NCBI RefSeq assembly: GCF_000688335.1
Contig: NZ_JHZX01000001.1
Coordinates: 2,604,001-2,668,000, forward strand
Length of the DNA: 64,000 nt
Direction: 5' to 3'
DNA from: Sediminibacter sp. Hel_I_10
GTDB taxonomy: Bacteria; Bacteroidota; Bacteroidia; Flavobacteriales; Flavobacteriaceae
A program made the translations under genes and the position numbers. The notes beneath the pieces were generated by a model. The model made no database searches. It worked only from the letters and a program-made list of their open reading frames with translations, and was not told where the DNA came from. Positions within the stretch are counted from its first letter, which is position 1. Each line of letters opens with the position of its first letter. Shown here piece by piece: positions 45,760 to 54,253 of this stretch.

Positions 45760-46701
45760 ATGAACCATCCATTTGCCCAAGATGTTATCAAGGGATTATC
45801 ACTAGAACAAAAAAAGTTATCTTCTAAATACTTTTATGACGATAACGGCAGCCGCATTTTTCAAGAAATCATGCAAATGCCAGAATACTATCTAACAGAT
45901 TCTGAATTTGAAATACTGTCCTTACAGGCCAAACAAATTGTAGAAAAACTAAAATTTTCTGAGCCCTTCAATATTATTGAACTGGGAGCAGGTGACGGAT
46001 TTAAAACTTTTAAGCTGCTGGAATATCTAGTTAATGCCGAAATTGATTTTACGTACATGCCTATTGATATATCTCAAGAGGCCAATGATATTTTGCAAGA
46101 AAAGCTAAAGGAGCGCTTACCTGATTTATCCATCACGCCCAAGACGGGAGATTATTTTGAGGTTATTGAAAAGATTGGTAAACAAAGCACGCCCAATTTG
46201 CTCTTGTTTTTAGGGGGTAATATTGGTAATTATCCAAAAGAGGAAGCTCTAGACCTGCTCAACTTGTTTAACAGCAGTATGAACGTTGGTGATAAATTAC
46301 TGATAGGGCTAGACTTGAAGAAAAATCCCATTACCATTCACAATGCTTATTATGATCAAGGTGGTATTACAAAGCGGTTCAACTTAAACCTGTTGATACG
46401 GATAAATAGAGAATTTGATGCCGATTTTAAAATAGACGATTTTGATTTCTATTGCCATTATGACCCAGATAATGGTAAGGTAAAAAGTTTTATAGTGAGT
46501 CTTAAACAGCAATCTGTGTATTTAAAAGCTTTGGATACAACCATTCATTTTAATCAGAACGAATTGATTTGGACGGAACTTTCAAAAAAATATGATGTTG
46601 AAGAAATAGAGACCTTAGCAGAGCTAACCAACTTTAAAGTCAATCATCACTTTTTGGATTGTAAGCATTATTTTACAGATAGCTTGTGGGAAAAAAAATA
46701 G
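45760..46701 (+). CDS. egtD: EgtD: L-histidine N-alpha-methyltransferase
   Basis: A 313-residue SAM-dependent methyltransferase of the EgtD family. It has the N-terminal YFYDDNGSRIFQEIMQMPEYYLTDSE motif (given here only as its key parts YFYDD and PEYYLT), the SAM-binding IIELGAGDGFKT, and the LLLFLGGNIGNY motif. It converts histidine to hercynine (N-alpha-trimethylhistidine), the substrate of EgtB. It is cotranscribed with egtB, with a three-base gap. The length matches EgtD (about 320). The product is an antioxidant betaine in the cytosol. Confidence 0.92.
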   Translation: MNHPFAQDVIKGLSLEQKKLSSKYFYDDNGSRIFQEIMQMPEYYLTDSEFEILSLQAKQIVEKLKFSEPFNIIELGAGDGFKTFKLLEYLVNAEIDFTYMPIDISQEANDILQEKLKERLPDLSITPKTGDYFEVIEKIGKQSTPNLLLFLGGNIGNYPKEEALDLLNLFNSSMNVGDKLLIGLDLKKNPITIHNAYYDQGGITKRFNLNLLIRINREFDADFKIDDFDFYCHYDPDNGKVKSFIVSLKQQSVYLKALDTTIHFNQNELIWTELSKKYDVEEIETLAELTNFKVNHHFLDCKHYFTDSLWEKK

Positions 46702-46774
46702 ATGGTTTACGATAGGTTTTTTATAAATACAGTAAGGATTATCTTGAAACGTTTAAAAGATTAAGACAAAACGA

Positions 46775-49700
46775 ATGAAGTTATATAGAATAGCATTTAT
46801 CATCATTTCTTTAGCAATTCTCAATGCTTGTGCCACTTACAAGGCTCAATACCGCAATGAGGAAGATAAAATCATTGAGTTGCCAGACAAAGAGATCGAA
46901 AAGACATTTTATCTTGTTGGCGACGCAGGAACCTCTCCGCAAGGTGGCATGAGCACAGCGCTTACTGTTTTCAATAAACATATCGCAGAGCGCGAAACAC
47001 AAGGTGATTACACGATATTTTTAGGTGATAATATTTATCCTGCAGGTCTTCCAAAAGAAGGCCAAAAAGGAAGAGCAACTGCTGAAAATGCCCTTAATGG
47101 GCAAATTAAATCTGTAGATAATTTTGAGGGTGAGGTTGTTTTTATCCCTGGTAATCACGATTGGTATGCCGATGGACCAAAAGGCTTGCGTTTAGAAGAA
47201 AAATACGTTGACGATGCTTTGGGTAAAAATACGTTTCAGCCAGAAAAAGGATGTCCGCTGGTAAGTATAGACGTCAGTGAGACGGTACAGCTCATCGTCA
47301 TTGATACGCAATGGTATCTCGAGAATTGGAACCGTCATCCTACCATGAATGATAATTGCGAGATCAAAACCCGAGAGCGTTTTTTCTTAGAGCTTGATGG
47401 GGAGCTTAAAAAGGCGCAAAACAAAACGATTGTATTTGCCATGCACCATCCCATGTATACAAACGGAGTTCATGGGGGTAATTATGCTATTTCAAAGCAT
47501 CTGTTTCCCACTCAAAAAAAGATTCCGATACCTATTTTGAGTTCTTTAGCGACCCAAATTAGAACCCAAGGCGGTGTATCCATTCAAGATCGTTACAACG
47601 AAAGCTACAATAACTTGATGAATAGAATTGAGACCTTAGCTCTTGACGCTGATAAGTTGGTGTTTGTTTCTGGTCATGAGCATACGTTGCAATACAATGA
47701 AAAGGGAAATATTAAGCAAATCGTTTCAGGATCAGGTGCTAAAGAATCTTATGCGACGCTAGCAGATACTGGTTTGTTCTCTTACGGAAAACAAGGTTTT
47801 GCAGAACTCACAATTTATAAGGATGGCAGCAGTTGGGTCTCTTTTTACGGTGAGGAAAATGGCAAACCCAAAAAGCTTTTTGTTAAAGAGATCATGACAC
47901 CTACCGAAGCGTTTGATGTGTCAAATTTACCCGATAGTTTTCCGCAAGAAGTGGAAACATCGGTCTATACCGCTGAGCAAACTAAAAAATCAGACTTTTT
48001 TAAGTCGGTGTGGGGCGAGCACTACCGCCACATTTACAGTACAAAGATTAAAGCGAAAGTGGCCACATTGGATACCCTGTACGGTGGATTGGAAATTGTA
48101 CGCGCTGGAGGAGGTCACCAAACGAGATCTTTGCGTTTAAAAACTAAGGATGGTCGTGAGCTCAACATGAGAGCACTCAAGAAAAGTGCAACACAGTATT
48201 TACAAACAGTCCTGTTTAAAGACACTTATATTCAGGATGAATTTGAGAAAACGGCTGTTGAGGAGCTCATCTTCGATTTTTATACCGCAGCTCATCCTTA
48301 TGCATTTACTGTGGTGCCAGATTTATCTGATGCAGCCGAAATATACCATACCAATCCAAAATTGTACTTTATTCCGAAGCACAAATACTTAGGGCGATAC
48401 AATGTAGATTATGGAGGGGAACTTTACATGATAGAAGAGCGGCCAGAAGATAACTACACCAAGGAGCGTAATTTTGGATATGCCGATGATATTGAAAGTA
48501 CTCACGACATTATTGAAAAAGTTAGAGAGGACGAGAAGTACAAAATTGATGAGAATGCTTATATAAGAGCGCGTTTATTTGATATGCTTATTGGCGATTG
48601 GGATCGTCATCAAGATCAATGGCGTTGGGCTCAATTTGACCAAGAAAATGGAGATAAACTGTTTAGACCTATTCCAAGAGATAGAGATCAAGTGTTTTCT
48701 AATTTTGATGGTTCTTTGTTAGATGTGATGCGTATTATTGCTGGACCAGCCAAGCAATTGCAAGTGTATGATGAAGAGCTTAAGAATATTGATTGGATGA
48801 ATGCTGCTGGGATCAAATTAGATCGTGTACTGGTTCAAGCTTCAGAGCGTGAAACATGGATTAAGCATGCAAAATTTCTCGAAGAACACATCACTGATGA
48901 GGTCATCGATAGGGCATTTACAAAAGTGCCAGAGGCCGCACAGGATAGTACCTTGCAAGAAATCAAAGTCAAGTTGAAAGGCAGACGTGGTAATCTGGTA
49001 GATATTGCCAATAGATACTATGAGCACCTTAATAAATTGGCCATATTATCGGGTACAGATAAAGATGATTATATAGAGATCACCCGAGTGGGAAATAATA
49101 AGACGCGTGTGAAAATTTCTCGAATTAAGGATGGTGAAAAAGGCGAAGTGGTTGTAGATAAAGTGTTTGACAAGAACATCACCAAAGAAATATGGGTTTA
49201 TGGTCTTGATGATACCGATGTGTTTGAAGTGACAGGAAAAGCCAATAACCCTATTTTTATAAGGCTTATCGGTGGTCAGGAAAATGACACGTACATCATA
49301 GAAAATGGAAGAAGGGTGAAGTTCTATGATCACGAAAGTAAAGAGAATACGGTTAAGAAAAATAAAGGAGGTACAGAGCGATTTACAGATGTGTACACAC
49401 TCAATCTTTTTGATTATCAAAAAAACATCTCCAAGAATAAAGTGTTTACACCGGTATTAGGATTTAATCCAGATGACGGGATTTCCCTTGGGTTGGCGTT
49501 TTCCTCAACTACCAATGGCTTTCAGCGTAATCCATTTTCTCAACAGCACCGTTTTAAGGGCGGATATTACTTTGCGACAAGTGGTTTTTCTTTGAAGTAC
49601 GAAGGTGAGTTTGCTAATATCATGAACGATTGGAACTTGCAAATAGGCGGACAATTTACCTCCGAAAACTTTACGAACAATTTTTTTGGCTTCGGAAATG

Positions 49701-50482
49701 AAACAGTCAATCGTGATGACGAGTTAGACTTTGATTATAATCGCGTCAAGACAAGCATCTATGGTGCCAGAGCAGGGATTATTAAAAAAGGGAGTTTTGG
49801 TAGTGATTATGGGTTTAGGGCCGTTTTTGAAGCCATTGAGATTGGAGATACGGCCAATAGGTTTATTACTACTGATTTTGTATCAAGTGAAAATACTGAT
49901 TTCTATGAAAGACGTCTCTTTGGCGCATTAGAAGCAGAATATAATTACGAGAGTTTTGATAAGAAAAATAGTCCTTCACGAGGGATGACATTTTTACTGA
50001 ACGTTGGTGCGAAAACTGAATTTAATACTATTGAAAATTTATATGGATATGTAAACTCTAGCCTTGGGTTTTACAATTCGATTTCAAGAAATAGAAAATT
50101 GGTATTAAAAACCGATGTAAGAACCCAATTAAGAATTGGAGACGGATTTCAGTTTTACCAAGCGTCAAGAATTGGCGGAAAAAGTGGGCTAAGAGGATAT
50201 CGCGCGCAACGTTTTACAGGGAGAAATTCTTTTGTTGGGAGTACCGATCTAAGATACAGTTTTAATGCCATTAAAACCAATACTTTACCACTGCAACTGG
50301 GAGTGTTTGGAGGTTTTGACGTAGGTCGAGTTTGGATTGAAAATGATTTTTCAGACAAATGGCATAACGATTATGGAGGAGGCTTATGGATTACCGCAGC
50401 AGATAGTTTGTCAGGAACTTTCAATTTATTTCACGGAGATGAAGGCCTTTGGTTTACCTTTGGTTTTGGACTTAATTTCTAA
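46775..50482 (+). CDS. Lipoprotein fusion: metallophosphoesterase - kinase-like segment - Omp85-like barrel
   Basis: A 1235-residue SPII lipoprotein (Cys19 in LNACATY). Residues about 44-330 are a calcineurin-type phosphoesterase with all metal motifs: GDAG (49-52), GDN (84-86), GNHDW (126-130), HHP (224-226) and GHEH (300-303). Residues about 430-720 carry GGGHQTRSLRLK (445-456), RALKKSA (466-472), GDWDRHQDQWRW (from 607) and PRDRDQVF (from 634). These look like the Gly-loop/Lys, DRH catalytic loop and DxD metal motif of HipA/PI4K/FAM20-type kinases. Residues about 900-1235 form a beta-barrel with the Omp85 LRGY motif (1139-1142) and end in F. The barrel would sit in the outer membrane with the catalytic parts in the periplasm. 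The kinase reading is my inference. A paralogue starts at 61635. Confidence 0.82.
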   Translation: MKLYRIAFIIISLAILNACATYKAQYRNEEDKIIELPDKEIEKTFYLVGDAGTSPQGGMSTALTVFNKHIAERETQGDYTIFLGDNIYPAGLPKEGQKGRATAENALNGQIKSVDNFEGEVVFIPGNHDWYADGPKGLRLEEKYVDDALGKNTFQPEKGCPLVSIDVSETVQLIVIDTQWYLENWNRHPTMNDNCEIKTRERFFLELDGELKKAQNKTIVFAMHHPMYTNGVHGGNYAISKHLFPTQKKIPIPILSSLATQIRTQGGVSIQDRYNESYNNLMNRIETLALDADKLVFVSGHEHTLQYNEKGNIKQIVSGSGAKESYATLADTGLFSYGKQGFAELTIYKDGSSWVSFYGEENGKPKKLFVKEIMTPTEAFDVSNLPDSFPQEVETSVYTAEQTKKSDFFKSVWGEHYRHIYSTKIKAKVATLDTLYGGLEIVRAGGGHQTRSLRLKTKDGRELNMRALKKSATQYLQTVLFKDTYIQDEFEKTAVEELIFDFYTAAHPYAFTVVPDLSDAAEIYHTNPKLYFIPKHKYLGRYNVDYGGELYMIEERPEDNYTKERNFGYADDIESTHDIIEKVREDEKYKIDENAYIRARLFDMLIGDWDRHQDQWRWAQFDQENGDKLFRPIPRDRDQVFSNFDGSLLDVMRIIAGPAKQLQVYDEELKNIDWMNAAGIKLDRVLVQASERETWIKHAKFLEEHITDEVIDRAFTKVPEAAQDSTLQEIKVKLKGRRGNLVDIANRYYEHLNKLAILSGTDKDDYIEITRVGNNKTRVKISRIKDGEKGEVVVDKVFDKNITKEIWVYGLDDTDVFEVTGKANNPIFIRLIGGQENDTYIIENGRRVKFYDHESKENTVKKNKGGTERFTDVYTLNLFDYQKNISKNKVFTPVLGFNPDDGISLGLAFSSTTNGFQRNPFSQQHRFKGGYYFATSGFSLKYEGEFANIMNDWNLQIGGQFTSENFTNNFFGFGNETVNRDDELDFDYNRVKTSIYGARAGIIKKGSFGSDYGFRAVFEAIEIGDTANRFITTDFVSSENTDFYERRLFGALEAEYNYESFDKKNSPSRGMTFLLNVGAKTEFNTIENLYGYVNSSLGFYNSISRNRKLVLKTDVRTQLRIGDGFQFYQASRIGGKSGLRGYRAQRFTGRNSFVGSTDLRYSFNAIKTNTLPLQLGVFGGFDVGRVWIENDFSDKWHNDYGGGLWITAADSLSGTFNLFHGDEGLWFTFGFGLNF

Positions 50483-50493
50483 AAGCAGAATCT

Positions 50494-51816
50494 TTGAAAC
50501 GTTATTTATATATTGTTCTTAAATATTTTACCAATCTAGAAAGTAATATCGCTTTCTACCCCTCACTGATCAGTTTGTTCGGGTTGGTTTTTGCCTTCTT
50601 TATGATTGTGATGGAAAGTCTTGGGGCTTCAAGATATCTTGTGGAGCATGCACCTGTTTTAGTGGTAAATAATGTAGAAACAGCCAGAAGTCTGCTAACT
50701 ACTTTTATTGCCGGACTTATTTCTATAATGGTGTTTAGCTTTTCACTTGTGATGATATTGCTTAATCAAGCCTCTAGTAATTTTTCTCCTAGATTACTAC
50801 CAGGACTTATTTCAAATAGAAGACATCAAATTATTCTTGGTATTTATAACGGCACATTGCTGTATTCCATTTTCACCTTAGTCTCCATTGTCCCTACTGG
50901 TGACAAATACCAATTACCAGGCTTTTCTGTGTTATTGAGTATTATTTTTATGACCTTGAGTCTAGGCGCATTCATTTACTTTATTCATTCGATCTCTCAA
51001 GAGATTCAGGTGAATACAATCATGGATAAAATCTTTAAAACCTCAAAAGGACGATTGGATAAATTAATAGAGGCAGAGAAAGAACTCGATATTGATTTTG
51101 GCGACACATCAGATTGGAAAGAAATTATGGCCGATGATACCGGTTATTTGCAGGATGTAAGCTTAAAATCTTTGGCCGAAATTGTCAAAGAGCATAATTT
51201 AAGAGTAGAAATTGTACCTATAAAAGGCGCCTACGTACTTCGAGGCATTCCTGTAATACGGTACAAAGGAGAAATCAATGATGATGAGCTAGAAAAAGAG
51301 ATGTTAGATACCATCACCTTCTCTAAAGATGAACTTATTGAAGATAATTATGTGCTCGCTTTTAAGCAAATTACCGAGATTGCTTTAAAAGCAATGTCAC
51401 CAGGAATTAATGATCCAGGAACATGTATTAATGCTATTGATTATTTGACCGAGCTTTTTGCATTACGCATGAAAAAGAAAGATGTGAGCTACTATTTTAA
51501 TGAAGACGATGAGGCGCTCATTTTTATAAAAACCGTTAGTTTTAAGCAACTGTTGTACAATGTTATGGCGTCACTTCGTACCTATTGCAAACATGACATT
51601 ATCATTGTGCAAAAGCTTTTTATTATGCTTCAGTATTTATTGCAGAGTCGAGAGGTGCTTAAAGAGTCTTACAAGGAATCTATTATTGCCGAAATTCAGA
51701 ACCTAAAGACCGATGCCCTTAAAAACCATGACAATGAAGCCGATCTTGAGGTGATTCATAATTACATAAACAATTTGGAGCGAAGAAATCCTTCAGAATA
51801 TGAGTTTGAATCATAA
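50494..51816 (+). CDS. DUF2254 family membrane protein
   Basis: A 440-residue protein with four hydrophobic helices in its first 170 residues (LISLFGLVFAFFMIVM; FIAGLISIMVFSFSLVMILL; YNGTLLYSIFTLVSIV; LLSIIFMTLSLGAFIYFI) and a cytosolic C-terminal domain with the DUF2254 hallmark ALKAMSPGINDPGTC. The start is a TTG, 11 bases after the preceding stop; no in-frame ATG occurs before residue 37, which would cut the first helix. The function of the family is unknown. By spacing it may be cotranscribed with the phosphoesterase/barrel gene. Confidence 0.85.
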   Translation: MKRYLYIVLKYFTNLESNIAFYPSLISLFGLVFAFFMIVMESLGASRYLVEHAPVLVVNNVETARSLLTTFIAGLISIMVFSFSLVMILLNQASSNFSPRLLPGLISNRRHQIILGIYNGTLLYSIFTLVSIVPTGDKYQLPGFSVLLSIIFMTLSLGAFIYFIHSISQEIQVNTIMDKIFKTSKGRLDKLIEAEKELDIDFGDTSDWKEIMADDTGYLQDVSLKSLAEIVKEHNLRVEIVPIKGAYVLRGIPVIRYKGEINDDELEKEMLDTITFSKDELIEDNYVLAFKQITEIALKAMSPGINDPGTCINAIDYLTELFALRMKKKDVSYYFNEDDEALIFIKTVSFKQLLYNVMASLRTYCKHDIIIVQKLFIMLQYLLQSREVLKESYKESIIAEIQNLKTDALKNHDNEADLEVIHNYINNLERRNPSEYEFES

Positions 51817-52617
51817 CTCAAAACGATATAAATTTCCACCTTCATGACCTTTTTGTTCATCAGTAATTAGAACTTCGTTTTCCCTTATAAAGACAATGCC
51901 CTCTTTTTGTGAGTCGTGATCAAATCCTATGACTTCAACCGTACCTTCAAAAAAAGCATCAGATTTAAAATTGGTAAGTTTCCAAACTTTCTCGTGGTTC
52001 AATAACACAACTGTTTTGCCATTGGCACTAATGTCGGCAGAGGTCACTTTATCGTGCTTACCATCGAGGTTAAATTTAATCACCTCTTTGGCAACTTGGT
52101 TCCCAATGTTGTTTTCTACGGAAATCATCACCCCGTGTTTGTCATCTTTGCTGAAAATATAAAACCGGTTCTTAAATAAGAAGAATGCTTCAAAATCCAT
52201 GGACTCCATATCCTCAGGAAGTTTGAAAGCTATGGTTTCAGCCTTGCAGGTTTTGTCTTCTTTCCCGGGACGCTCAACTTTATAGATTTGAAAATCTTCT
52301 CGATCTTTTCCGTTATTGCCAAAATCGCCAATGTAGACGTTGCCTTCAGAATCGGAGGCAAGATCTTCCCAATCGGTATTAATTGCGCCTTCCACCTCAA
52401 GCGTCTTGCTCAATTGTCCTTTACCGTCAAGAGCAAAAAGGGTATTGGGATTGCCGGCATCTTCAATAACCCATAATAAACGATCATTGGCCGTATATTC
52501 TAGGGCAGAGGCTTCCTTCATTCCAAAAGGTAAATCTGTGATGTTGTCTAGTTTACCAGTTTGGCAGGAGCTAATAAGTACAAAGTGCAGTATAATGATG
52601 ATCTGTAGTGCTTTCAT
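51811..52617 (-). CDS. Predicted beta-propeller lipoprotein
   Basis: A 268-residue SPII lipoprotein (Cys18 in LISSCQTG). It has repeated beta-strand blocks with motifs such as LWVIEDAGNP, TDWEDLASD...VYIGDFGNN, YIFSKDD and VLITDEQ, resembling propeller proteins of the SdiA-regulated/NHL kind. The recurring D-x-G-N and W-E-D-L segments suggest calcium or ligand binding. It is convergent with the DUF2254 gene, overlapping it by six bases. Its substrate and role are unknown. Confidence 0.75.
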   Translation of the reverse strand: MKALQIIIILHFVLISSCQTGKLDNITDLPFGMKEASALEYTANDRLLWVIEDAGNPNTLFALDGKGQLSKTLEVEGAINTDWEDLASDSEGNVYIGDFGNNGKDREDFQIYKVERPGKEDKTCKAETIAFKLPEDMESMDFEAFFLFKNRFYIFSKDDKHGVMISVENNIGNQVAKEVIKFNLDGKHDKVTSADISANGKTVVLLNHEKVWKLTNFKSDAFFEGTVEVIGFDHDSQKEGIVFIRENEVLITDEQKGHEGGNLYRFEL

Positions 52618-52889
52618 AAGTAAAATGTATTCTCTCGAAAAGTAATGGCTTTCGTTTAGACTTAGAAATTCGTGCTCTTAAAAAAATGATAAAATATTTA
52701 TATCTTTTGATTCTCAGTGATTTGCTTAGTTTTTAATAAAAAGGGCTATCACGCTTTAGGTCAAATTGTATATTTCAGAGGATTTGATGTGGGATGCCCC
52801 GATAGGTTTGTAATACGTCTTATCTTTGTCATGAGAAAAGGTGCTTATGAGTTGTTTCCGTATTTTAAAATATTGACTAAAGCATTGTC

Positions 52890-53012
52890 ATGGCTATAAA
52901 ACAACAAGAATTTAAGATTATAGCGTGGGCCGTAAATACATCAAAAGCCATTAAACATATGTATAAAATTGGTGTAGACCATATTATTTTTGAAGATCGA
53001 GATCATATATGA
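52890..53012 (+). pseudogene. C-terminal remnant of a glycerophosphodiester phosphodiesterase
   Basis: A 40-codon frame (MAIKQQEFKIIAWAVN...GVDHIIFEDRD) resembles the conserved C-terminal end of GDPD enzymes (the WTVN...GVDGIITDRP pattern). Nothing upstream continues the match: a stop lies four codons earlier, and 52618-52889 shows no other recognisable coding. Its stop overlaps the ATG of the next gene (ATGA), which suggests it was once translationally coupled to it. I read it as the tail of a deleted gene, though a short match of this kind could be chance. Confidence 0.4.
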
Positions 53013-54253
53013 AACATTTTGACGTCATTATTGTTGGAGGTGGAGCCGCTGGTTTTTTTGCAGCAATCAATATCGCGCAACAGAACGTAAGACTCAAGGT
53101 TGCACTTCTAGAAAAAGGGAAGCAGGGCTTGCAGAAAGTAAAAGTGTCTGGCGGAGGACGCTGCAATGTAACCCACGCAGAATTTGTGCCTTGGGAATTG
53201 GTGCTCAACTATCCTAGAGGTGAGAAAGAATTGCTAGGTCCCTTCCATCATTTTATGACGGGAGATACCATTGCCTGGTTTGAAAACCGTGGCGTGCCTC
53301 TTAAAATTGAAGAAGATGGCAGAATGTTTCCAGAAAGCAACTCGTCTCAAACCATTATTGATTGCTTTTTGAATGAAGCAGAAAAAAGTGGTGTGCAAAT
53401 GCTTTATGGGCATGCGCTAAAATCGCTGCAAAAAGAGCGTGGTTTTTGGAAAATTGAGACGTCTAACGCAAATTTTTCCGCAGAAAAAATAATCATGGCC
53501 ACGGGAAGTAGTCCTAAAATTTGGTCGCTTTTAGAAGCCTTGGGTCATCACATTATTGAACCTGTGCCATCGTTATTTACATTTGATATTGCAGATGAGC
53601 GTATTAATGGTATTCCTGGGGTGGTGGTTAACAATGTTGAGGTTGAGGTGCTCAACTCTAACCTTAGTAGCGAAGGCCCTTTGTTGATTACGCATGTGGG
53701 TATGAGCGCCCCTGCAATTTTGAAATTGTCTGCATTTGGAGCGTTGGAGCTGGCGCGTAGTGACTATAAATTTGAAATTAAGATCAACTTTATAAAAATG
53801 GGTCTAGAGGATTGTGTTGCACAACTAAAACGCTTTAAACAATCACTTTCAAAACGTACCGTTTATAAATTCGCACAGTTTGAACTACCTAAACGTATTT
53901 GGAGAAAGCTGGTGTTAGCCTCAGGAATACCTCAAGACTTTAGATGGGCAGATATTGATAAAAGCCAAATTATTCAACTTGCAGAGCAATTGACCCAAGC
54001 GGTATTTAGCGTGACAGGTAAAAGTACGTTTAAAGAAGAATTTGTGACCGCTGGTGGTGTAGATCTAAAGGAAATCAACTTCAAAACCTTTGAAAGTAAG
54101 GTTTGTGAAAATCTCTTTTTTGCAGGCGAAATTTTAAACATTGATGCCATTACCGGTGGATTCAATTTTCAAAATGCTTGGTCAAGCGCATACATTGCGG
54201 CACAACATATTAGTGCGTCCCAGTTTGAATACGAGGGCGAAGATGCCCTTTGA
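53009..54253 (+). CDS. BaiN/HI0933-family FAD-dependent oxidoreductase
   Basis: A 414-residue cytosolic flavoprotein. It has an N-terminal dinucleotide-binding motif (VGGGAAGFFAA), the family signature KVSGGGRCNVTH and a C-terminal FAD-contacting GEILNIDAITGGFNFQNAW. The substrate of most members is unknown, although a Clostridium member reduces a bile-acid intermediate. The start overlaps the GDPD remnant by four bases (ATGA), and the 3' end overlaps the convergent histidine kinase gene by 44 bases. Confidence 0.92.
   Translation: MKHFDVIIVGGGAAGFFAAINIAQQNVRLKVALLEKGKQGLQKVKVSGGGRCNVTHAEFVPWELVLNYPRGEKELLGPFHHFMTGDTIAWFENRGVPLKIEEDGRMFPESNSSQTIIDCFLNEAEKSGVQMLYGHALKSLQKERGFWKIETSNANFSAEKIIMATGSSPKIWSLLEALGHHIIEPVPSLFTFDIADERINGIPGVVVNNVEVEVLNSNLSSEGPLLITHVGMSAPAILKLSAFGALELARSDYKFEIKINFIKMGLEDCVAQLKRFKQSLSKRTVYKFAQFELPKRIWRKLVLASGIPQDFRWADIDKSQIIQLAEQLTQAVFSVTGKSTFKEEFVTAGGVDLKEINFKTFESKVCENLFFAGEILNIDAITGGFNFQNAWSSAYIAAQHISASQFEYEGEDAL

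Noticed and set aside
49046-49420. 124-residue minus-strand open frame inside the phosphoesterase/barrel gene
   Set aside because: It lies wholly within a strongly supported gene on the other strand and has a residue mix typical of antisense frames.
52717-52899. Possible 60-residue gene
   Set aside because: GTG start, no family resemblance, and it overlaps the GDPD-like remnant in another frame.
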